Positions 53,702-60,278 of a stretch of 64,000 bases of DNA are shown here, piece by piece. Every line of letters begins with the position of its first letter. Within the stretch, counting starts at the first letter, position 1. The position numbers and the translations under genes were made by a program. Origin of the DNA: JBOGEB01 sp050743125 (GTDB taxonomy: Bacteria; Actinomycetota; Nitriliruptoria; Euzebyales; Egibacteraceae); assembly GCA_050743125.1 (NCBI GenBank), contig JBOGEB010000002.1, positions 1 through 64,000 of the forward strand. Reading direction: 5' to 3'. The notes below the pieces were generated by a model, which saw nothing but the letters and a program-made list of their open reading frames with translations, ran no database searches and was not told where the DNA came from.

Positions 53702-55182
53702 AGCTTCGCCCCCTCTAGACCAGACCTGGCGTGGCTGAGGACCCCGCCATCGTCTTTTTGCGGCATCGCTTCCAGGACGACTCGGCGGTCGGGCGATACG
53801 TAGAGCGTTCGACGATCCGGGTGAGCTGAGTTGTTCGGATCGGGTCGCGGTCGCCCGGTGAGGTAATAGACCGTGCCTTTCAGTCGGGCGGTGCGCTGCT
53901 CGCCTGCGACGGTATAGCGGCAGAACAGCGCGAACACCTCTTTCTGCTCAGTCCCAATCGAGGCCATTACCCGGATGCATCGAAGTGATCGTATGCTCAC
54001 CTGGCCGCCATGCTCCAGCTCTTCCAAGGCCGCCGCGACCCGCTGTTGTGAGAACCCGCGTTCGGCGCACTCGGCGGTCGTGTCTCTCAGGCCGCGGACG
54101 TAGAGTTTTTCGAGGAATCTGGCGGTCTCTTGGGCGGCGGCGAATCCTGTTGTGTGGATAGGTTTCATCTCTTCTTTGTCGATGTCCATGAGCTTGTGGG
54201 CCGCCGCGGCGATTTGAGGCCCGGTGTCCGCGTCGCTGGCCACGTAGACGAAGCTATGACAAAACCTTGGAGTGTGACGAAGCCAGCGTGGTCCGTCGTG
54301 GTAGACGGCGAGGACGGGTGTGCGCAGCGATAGTGCTTCGGTCACTTGCATGAACCCGTATTTCACGATCGCTAGTTGTGAGGTGCGCAGCAGGTCGAAC
54401 TTCACCGACTCGGACGGTGACGGGATCATTTTTATTCTTAGGCAAGAGTCCAGCGTGGTAAGCCGGCGCTGCAGGGATTCTGGTCGTCGTGGTGACAAAA
54501 ACACCATTTCGCAGTCTGAGTCCTCAAGCTGTGTCGCCAGGTCCAGCGCGACCTTCTCAACTTTGGCGTCGTAGGCGCCGAACACGGTGATCAGCTTGTC
54601 GCCGGTCAGACCCAACCTCCTGATCGCAGCCTCGCGCTCGGATTCGAGCCCGAGCTCGACGAATGGTGGCACTTGGCACAGGTGGGCTGGCGGTCGTGGC
54701 ATGTGGAACGAGCTCGGCCCGGTCAGTATCAGCCCGTCAGCAATCGGCCCGTTATCAGCACAAAAGCCCCAAACTCCGAATGGGCTGTAGGCGTTGTCCA
54801 GGATGGCTAACGGGATGCCCAGCTCAACGGTGCACAAGGCCACCTCGAGGAACATCCCGGACAACGGCTTCTCTCCCAGTACCACGAGGTCGGGCCGGAC
54901 GGCCGCGAACTGCTCGAGGATCGCGTTGCGGTTGCGGCCGGTTTCGTCGAGCCCTAGCTGCCCGTCACCGGTAGGGAAAGTCGGCAAGCTGAGGGTGGTT
55001 ATTCTTTTGCGCACCTTTTCCGTAAGCTCGTCGGAGTAGTTCTGGCCGCCGCTGTGGGCGAGGACCACCTCGTGGCCTCTGTCGGTCAAGGCCATCGCGA
55101 GGCGCATGCAACGTTTATAGACGCCGATCATCGACGGGCGGTCTTCACGAATGAAACAGTAGGAGACAAGTAACGCCCTCAC
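53698..55182 (-). CDS. GT-B-like glycosyltransferase paralog E
   Basis: The 494-aa protein starts with GTG. It carries MRALLVSYCFIREDRPSMIG, HSGGQNYSDELTEKVRKRIT (shared with F), GEKPLSGMFLEVALCTVELG, NAYSPFGVWGFCADNGPIAD, LITVFGAYDAKVEKVALDLA and LRHTPRFCHSFVYVASDADT. It resembles F in residues 1-75 and D in the rest, so it looks recombinant. The block VMASIGTEQKEVFALFCRYT carries two extra residues. A 4-bp overlap couples it to D. Confidence 0.8.
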   Translation of the reverse strand: MRALLVSYCFIREDRPSMIGVYKRCMRLAMALTDRGHEVVLAHSGGQNYSDELTEKVRKRITTLSLPTFPTGDGQLGLDETGRNRNAILEQFAAVRPDLVVLGEKPLSGMFLEVALCTVELGIPLAILDNAYSPFGVWGFCADNGPIADGLILTGPSSFHMPRPPAHLCQVPPFVELGLESEREAAIRRLGLTGDKLITVFGAYDAKVEKVALDLATQLEDSDCEMVFLSPRRPESLQRRLTTLDSCLRIKMIPSPSESVKFDLLRTSQLAIVKYGFMQVTEALSLRTPVLAVYHDGPRWLRHTPRFCHSFVYVASDADTGPQIAAAAHKLMDIDKEEMKPIHTTGFAAAQETARFLEKLYVRGLRDTTAECAERGFSQQRVAAALEELEHGGQVSIRSLRCIRVMASIGTEQKEVFALFCRYTVAGEQRTARLKGTVYYLTGRPRPDPNNSAHPDRRTLYVSPDRRVVLEAMPQKDDGGVLSHARSGLEGAKL

Positions 55183-55336
55183 CGGTTCATACCTTCATCG
55201 TGGCGAACGGCTTCTTTCAGCTCAAACACCCACGCGACCCACTTGCGAACCTCCTGATGCTGCGTCATTGCCTTCCTCTTCCGCTTCGGCAGGCTTGCTC
55301 ATGAGATTCGCGCCTATGTTGCGGGCTTCGCGAAGT
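55183..55336. repeat. Array spacer, homologous to the 49030-49222 spacer
   Basis: This 154-bp gap between paralogs F and E carries the matching blocks listed for the other spacer, starting CTCATGAGATTCGCGC near 55298. Homology continues past the F stop (GCCGAGCCC/ACCGAGCCC at its end). The E/D and C/B pairs have no such spacer: they overlap by 4 bp, and D to C is separated by only 49 bp. Confidence 0.75.
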
Positions 55337-56842
55337 TCAACTCGACGTAACGTGGACAGTTGGCGAAACCGAGCCCTCACTCATGCCTAGGACGGACCGG
55401 GCAGGATCGGAGCTTGCACCGACATCGGCTCCTTGTGGTATCGCTTCCAGGACGACTCGGCGGTCGGGGGAGACGTAGCGCATCCGACGGTCCTGGTGGA
55501 CTGTGATTGGATCGGATCGCGCTCGCTCAGTGGAGCTGTAGACGGTGCCTTTCAGCCGGGCGGTGCGCTGCTCGCCTGCAGCGGTATAGCGGCAGAGCAG
55601 CGCGAACACCTCTGGATCCTCAAACGTGGGCAGCACACGGGTGCATCGAAGCGCCTGTACGCTCACGTGGTCGCAGCGCTCCAGCTGTTCCAGCGCGGTC
55701 GCCACCCGCTCTTGCGAGAACCCGCGTTCGGCGCACTCCGCTGACGTGTCTCTCAATCCGCGAACGTAGAGCTTTTCGAGGAATCTGGCCGTCTCCTCGG
55801 CGGCAGCGAAGCCTCCGGTGTGGATCTGCGCCATCTCCTCAGGGTCGGTGTCCATCAGCTTGCGGGCCGCCGTGGCGACTTGCGGCCCGGTGTCATCATC
55901 GCTGGTCACGTGGACGAACTTGTGACAAGATCTTGGAGTGTGGCCGAGCCAGCGTGGCCCGCCGTAGTAAACAGCGAGCACGGGCGTGCGCAGTGCCAAG
56001 GCTTCGGTCAATTGTGCGAATCCGTATTTGATGATCGCTAGTCGCGACCTGCGCAGCAGATTGAACAGAACCGGCTCAGACGGTGGCGCGATCGCCTTCG
56101 TTGTGATATCCGAGTCCAACGTCGTCAACCGCCGCTGCAGAGGTTCTGGTCGCCGAGACACCAATACCATTTCGCAGCCTGAGCCCTTGAACCGTATTGC
56201 CAGATCCAGGGCGATCTTCTCGACCTTGGTATCGTAAGCGAGGACGGTGATCAGCCTGTCGCCACCGAGACCTAGCGTTCTGGAGGCAGCCCCGCGCTCC
56301 GTCTCGGAGCCTAGGTCGATGAACGGCGGTACCTGGCACAGATGGGCTGGCGGTCGTGGGCTGTGGAACGAGCTGGGTCCGTTGAGGACTAGCCCATCAG
56401 CAATGGGCCCATTCTCAACACAGAATCCCCAAACAATGAGGGGGCTGTAGGCATTTTCCAAGATGGCCAACGGGAAGCCCAGCTCGGCGGTGCAGAGGGC
56501 TGCCTCGAGGAACATTCCGGATAACGGGGTGCCCCCCAAGACCACGAGGTCGGGCTGGACGGCCCCGAACTGCTCGAGTATCGCGTTGCGGGTGCGTCCC
56601 GTCTCGTCGAGCCCCAGCTGCCCGTCACCGGCATCGAAACTCGGCAAGCTGACAGTGGTAATTCTTCTGCGCACCTTTTCCGTAAGCTCGTCGGAGTAGT
56701 TCTGGCCTCCGCTGTGGGCCAGGACGACCTCATGGCCTCTGTCAGTCAAGGCATTCGCGACGCGCATACATTTCTTATAGACGCCGATCATCGACTGACG
56801 GTTCTCGCGAATGAAGCAGTAGGCGACAAGCAGCACCCTCAC
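55337..56842 (-). CDS. GT-B-like glycosyltransferase paralog F (first of the array)
   Basis: This 501-aa protein is the longest copy. Its GTG start follows GAGGTGA by about 6 nt. It carries MRVLLVAYCFIRENRQSMIG, GGTPLSGMFLEAALCTAELG, ENAYSPLIVWGFCVENGPIA, LNGPSSFHSPRPPAHLCQVP, LITVLAYDTKVEKIALDLAI, LAIIKYGFAQLTEALALRTP, LGHTPRSCHKFVHVTSDDDT and RGLRDTSAECAERGFSQERV. The C-terminal tail (SEGSVSPTVHVTSS) is unique. It follows the isoprenoid synthase gene by 105 bp, placing it before the other five in the transcript. Confidence 0.8.
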   Translation of the reverse strand: MRVLLVAYCFIRENRQSMIGVYKKCMRVANALTDRGHEVVLAHSGGQNYSDELTEKVRRRITTVSLPSFDAGDGQLGLDETGRTRNAILEQFGAVQPDLVVLGGTPLSGMFLEAALCTAELGFPLAILENAYSPLIVWGFCVENGPIADGLVLNGPSSFHSPRPPAHLCQVPPFIDLGSETERGAASRTLGLGGDRLITVLAYDTKVEKIALDLAIRFKGSGCEMVLVSRRPEPLQRRLTTLDSDITTKAIAPPSEPVLFNLLRRSRLAIIKYGFAQLTEALALRTPVLAVYYGGPRWLGHTPRSCHKFVHVTSDDDTGPQVATAARKLMDTDPEEMAQIHTGGFAAAEETARFLEKLYVRGLRDTSAECAERGFSQERVATALEQLERCDHVSVQALRCTRVLPTFEDPEVFALLCRYTAAGEQRTARLKGTVYSSTERARSDPITVHQDRRMRYVSPDRRVVLEAIPQGADVGASSDPARSVLGMSEGSVSPTVHVTSS

Positions 56843-56947
56843 AGCTTCACCTCTTTATCGTCGTAGATGGTGGTCTTGGAGGTTATAGCCACACACGGGA
56901 CTACCGTAGGGGTCCACAACTAGTCGGGCCGTCAAGGTTGTCGCCTG

Positions 56948-57892
56948 CTATGTACCAAACTGGTCCTCTTTCGTGGAGGATTCGACGGACTGGATCGCGT
57001 ATCCAGCGAGATCCGCAATCCGAGCGTGGCCATACGGGCGCAGGACGGCAGGGAGGCATCGACAAGCGGTGACGAGGTCATCCATGCTATGGATGAAGTC
57101 TGACTCTGCCGCTTCAGGGTCTGAGTGCAGTAGCCAAAAGTTCGGCTGCAGTCGATCCTTGTCGTCCTGGAGGTCGTGCAGGTCGTTGAGTACCTGTCCG
57201 AGCCGAAACGATCGTGCGAGGAAGTCTCTGATCTCTGTGCAGTCTTCGAGGTCTTCTATGATCGGATCATAAAAGATCGAACTGTAGGCGACCATTTTGC
57301 CTTCGACGATCCTGGAATAGTCTTCCATGTTCCCTAGGCTGAGACCGTCGACCTCTTTGAGCGTCGCTGTGGCTACCGCCTGGACGGCGCACAAAGTCCG
57401 CGCTGGAAGACGAGTCACTCCGTGAACCAGCAGCGCTGCCGCGGCGATGAAGGTCAACCCACGGGCCTTGACCTGCCCCCGAGACAGTTGCAAGATTCCG
57501 TAGGCAGTCGAATAGAGCCGTTTGTAGTGAAGGTGGTCGTCAACGACGTCATCGATCATCCGCATGGCCTGATACACGAGCAGGCAGGGCCCCAACTGCT
57601 GGCCGAGCTTGTGCGGATCTTTGCTCAGGCACGTCGCCAGAACGATGGCGTCCAGAATCGCCCAGTCGCAGCGGTGGGCGTATTCGGAGAACTCTTTCCA
57701 TACCTCATCGAGCTCTGGCCAATCGCGACGACTCAGCGCCGTGCAGTCGTCCAGGAACACGTCTCGCACTCTGGTCACCTCTCGGAACAGGGCTGCGCGC
57801 TCAAGGTGCGTGGCGGCGAAGAAACGCTCCTTGTGGGGCTCGTGGTCCAGCCGTTGGCGATAGAGGTACTGAAGGAGATCAGGCGTAGACAT
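56948..57892 (-). CDS. Class I isoprenoid (polyprenyl diphosphate) synthase-like protein
   Basis: The 314-aa all-helical protein has a first Asp-rich motif AMRMIDDVVDDHLHYKR near residue 115 and a second, altered one at QVLNDLHDLQDDKDRLQPN near 235. The Mg2+-diphosphate motifs of trans-prenyl synthases and class I terpene synthases occupy these positions. The second motif (NDLHD...DDKD) differs from the FQxxDD of standard chain-elongating synthases, so it may be a terpene cyclase or specialised prenyltransferase. The start overlaps the preceding GT9-like gene by 14 bp. It is the clearest sign that the product has an isoprenoid part. Confidence 0.75.
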   Translation of the reverse strand: MSTPDLLQYLYRQRLDHEPHKERFFAATHLERAALFREVTRVRDVFLDDCTALSRRDWPELDEVWKEFSEYAHRCDWAILDAIVLATCLSKDPHKLGQQLGPCLLVYQAMRMIDDVVDDHLHYKRLYSTAYGILQLSRGQVKARGLTFIAAAALLVHGVTRLPARTLCAVQAVATATLKEVDGLSLGNMEDYSRIVEGKMVAYSSIFYDPIIEDLEDCTEIRDFLARSFRLGQVLNDLHDLQDDKDRLQPNFWLLHSDPEAAESDFIHSMDDLVTACRCLPAVLRPYGHARIADLAGYAIQSVESSTKEDQFGT

Positions 57893-59591
57893 GGCGGGTA
57901 AGAAGTAGTCCGGAAAGATTGCTGGACGCTATTCGGTGGTACCAGCGGGTTAACGCGCGTGCCTTGTCCTCCTCTTCGCCGTAGGGGGTTGGGTCGAAGG
58001 CCAACGATGACAGAATTTTTGTGCTGTCGATGACCTGTGCCAGCGCTGCAGAGACGGACTGGTCCAGCCGAGCGAGGATGTGGAGCCGAACAAGCACGTC
58101 GTGCAATGCCTCCACCTGCGCTGACGCATCCTTTACCACGCGGGGGTCGCCGTCGTGAAGAAACCGACGGACCAGATTGTTGAGTTCGGACAGGCTGGTG
58201 GCCCATGCCAACGCCTGATCATCGACAGCAGCCATGCCCGGATCGCCTTGATCGAGCATCGCGCATCCGGCGCTCACCACGCCCTCCACCAGTTGGGCGA
58301 TGTCCCCCGATTGATAGACGGTCACCGTGGGAGAAGCGGTGTTCACCCAGGCCTCATGTTGCGGGAGCGTGATGACGATCTGTGGCCGACCGTGGAGGAC
58401 GCCAAAATGAGTCGTGAAGGTGTCGGGTCCGATGAGCAGGCCAGACTTCCCTATAACGCTGGACACATGGGCGAGGTCGCCTCCCGCCTCGATGACGACA
58501 GGAACGTCCCGAAGACGGTGGGACAGGAGCTCAGCTGCCCTGTCGATGAGCCCTTGGCCCTCCTGGACAGGTGACGAAAGGAAGCGGACCTCCCTTGGAA
58601 CTCCAGTGCTTTCTGTAATACGCGTGATCACATCGACGTAGAAGTCGGGCGGCAGCATCAGGCTGGGCTTGGAGGTGAGCGTCTGCACGCAGAGGTGCCC
58701 GGCATCGACAGGCCAGATGTGACACAGCGCTGGAGACGGGGAGCGATCTTCTGACCCGCGAGGCAGCAGCCGCCCTGCGGCCCAACGACATTCCAGCCAC
58801 CGGTTCGTCGGCAACCCGTCCGGATAGCGAATGGTATAGGTAAGGCCGTCAGCACGGTCAAAGATTCGGCCACGAGCTTTGCCCATGTCCCAGTAACCTG
58901 CATAGGAAAGCCCTTGCGGCCCGACATAGGCGGCCTCGCAGGGAGCACGAATGAAGTCGACATAGACGTAGCCCGCCCGAGCACGCTCTTGGGCGGACAT
59001 GGCCTCCACATAACGAAGGGCGCCGAGGCAAGCCCGATCCTGGAGAGGTTCTACCTGCGGGCTCCACGTCCATAGCTGCGGTCGCGAGGAGCTGACGCAC
59101 AGGTCGACGGTTCCCAAGGACGCGGCTCGCTCGATCAGCGCACGAGCGACCAATAATTCGTCTCCGACACCGATCGCCGGTCCGACTTGGATCACCAGGG
59201 AACTGATCTCCGCTGGACCCAACGCGGCCATGTAGCTCATCGGTTCGGGTGCGTAGGGAAACCGTAGCTCCAGCGCTGCCGCTACCGAGCCGGCAAGTGA
59301 CCAGCCGACTGCCATCGGGGCTTCCTCTCCGATGGCCCCGAGAACCGCGGTGAGTACCCGGGTTGCTGCCGGAGACAGCAACACGCCGCAATCCTCATGC
59401 AAGGACATGTCCGCCATGATCGCCTCGATGTCCTTACGCGCTTTCACTACGGCGATTTGGTTGCCAAAGGAAAGCGGGCGGTTTGCCAGTGAATACAGTA
59501 TGCCGTACGTCTCGCGAACCCAGTTGTATTCCATCCAACTCAATTCGCGCTGCTCGTCTTGAGATGGCGACACCGACGGAGCTGTCCTCAT
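57879..59591 (-). CDS. GT9/heptosyltransferase-like protein with unusual extensions
   Basis: The 570-aa protein has an N-terminal helical part (about 1-90: SWMEYNWVRETYGILYSLAN, LSFGNQIAVVKARKDIEAIM). The next part includes a GT-B-like Rossmann start (LVIQVGPAIGVGDELLVARA). Near residue 400 comes GLLIGPDTFTTHFGVLHGRP, equivalent to the GPDTGxxH nucleotide-sugar loop of heptosyltransferases. Extra C-terminal helices (about 470-570) follow. The family fit is by motif only. It is the first enzyme gene, 5 bp after the 93-aa gene. It could attach the first sugar of the chain. Confidence 0.65.
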   Translation of the reverse strand: MRTAPSVSPSQDEQRELSWMEYNWVRETYGILYSLANRPLSFGNQIAVVKARKDIEAIMADMSLHEDCGVLLSPAATRVLTAVLGAIGEEAPMAVGWSLAGSVAAALELRFPYAPEPMSYMAALGPAEISSLVIQVGPAIGVGDELLVARALIERAASLGTVDLCVSSSRPQLWTWSPQVEPLQDRACLGALRYVEAMSAQERARAGYVYVDFIRAPCEAAYVGPQGLSYAGYWDMGKARGRIFDRADGLTYTIRYPDGLPTNRWLECRWAAGRLLPRGSEDRSPSPALCHIWPVDAGHLCVQTLTSKPSLMLPPDFYVDVITRITESTGVPREVRFLSSPVQEGQGLIDRAAELLSHRLRDVPVVIEAGGDLAHVSSVIGKSGLLIGPDTFTTHFGVLHGRPQIVITLPQHEAWVNTASPTVTVYQSGDIAQLVEGVVSAGCAMLDQGDPGMAAVDDQALAWATSLSELNNLVRRFLHDGDPRVVKDASAQVEALHDVLVRLHILARLDQSVSAALAQVIDSTKILSSLAFDPTPYGEEEDKARALTRWYHRIASSNLSGLLLTRHVYA

Positions 59592-59596
59592 CTTAG

Positions 59597-59878
59597 CTAC
59601 GGTATACTTTGGAGGCCGTCGTACTGGCCAGACGAATTCTTCGGCCCCTTCTTCGCCTGGGCCATTGGCGCCAGCCAGTGTGTCCAGTCAGTCGTACTGT
59701 CCGGCGCAGTCTGAGCAAGCTCGTTCAAGAGCAGACACGGCACCGGCACGAGCTCGAACTCATCGGTGCGTTCGCTCAATCGCTTCACCACGTCGGGCCT
59801 GCTACGAATGAAGCGAGCATATTGCATGAGCCACTCACGGCTCAGCTGCATAAAGAATGGGTCTGAAAAAGCTGTCAC
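59597..59878 (-). CDS. Small 93-aa protein at the head of the cluster
   Basis: The GTG start has a strong Shine-Dalgarno AAGGAGAT 6 nt upstream. The sequence begins MTAFSDPFFMQLSREWLMQY and continues ARFIRSRPDVVKRLSERTDE, a helical segment, then LVPVPCLLLNELAQTAPD with one Cys. It ends in a polar tail (KKGPKNSSGQYDGLQSIP) with a Tyr and several Ser/Asn/Gln. I do not recognise it. It could be a small helper of the next enzyme or a precursor-like peptide modified by the cluster; no RiPP leader signature is evident. Confidence 0.7.
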   Translation of the reverse strand: MTAFSDPFFMQLSREWLMQYARFIRSRPDVVKRLSERTDEFELVPVPCLLLNELAQTAPDSTTDWTHWLAPMAQAKKGPKNSSGQYDGLQSIP

Positions 59879-60278
59879 CGCGATCTCCTTCGCGCAACAT
59901 AGACTACGAGCCTGCCATGTCCCTGCGGTGTGGGCTGTACCGCCTCACGACCTGCCTGCACTGCATGTGCGGTCCCCTCAGGTATGAGACTGGTGAATCC
60001 CTGTGTCGGACGATAGCGCTAAGCCCCCCGTACGGGCATCCTGCAGGTGGCCTATCTGAACCCTGACCTGAGGCTTAGTTCATCTTCACCAGGGGGGCTT
60101 CTTCATCGCTGGCACCCGCTCCGCCTGCCGGTAAGAATCTGGCTCCACAAACCAACTAGCCCCAATAACCGCCGATTTACGTGGTGTGACCGTTCAGGTA
60201 GGTCTCGTGCGTGTACGACCCGCGCTTCCAACACCGCAAGTGGTACGGGTTTATCCCCGCGCTGGCTTGGGTCGACGG
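59879..60278. other. Intergenic/leader region of the cluster
   Basis: This 400-bp gap lies between the LuxR regulator stop and the start of the 93-aa gene, both minus strand. It should hold the main promoter and a long 5' leader. The paired segments at 60019-60100 lie within it. No reading frame is convincing. The rest shows no further inverted repeat that I could confirm. Confidence 0.5.
60019..60100 (-). promoter_or_regulatory. Possible alternative-pairing leader structure
   Basis: Written on the plus strand, CTAAGCCCCCC (60019-60029) can pair with GGGGGGCTT (60092-60100; 9 bp) or with GGCTTAG (60072-60078; 7 bp). The two pairings share the AAGCC core, so they exclude each other, as in attenuators. 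On the transcribed minus strand, the element lies about 140-220 nt before the first gene. No U-tract or known riboswitch consensus was seen. It may also be a DNA operator. Confidence 0.4.

Noticed and set aside
47545..56842. CRISPR-like periodic similarity in the 47-57 kb region
   Set aside because: The similarity is between full protein-coding paralogs of 1.5 kb, not short repeats with spacers. No CRISPR array seen anywhere.
59597..59878. Calling the 93-aa protein a lanthipeptide or lasso precursor
   Set aside because: No leader motif, no Cys/Ser core pattern and no matching maturation enzymes in the window.
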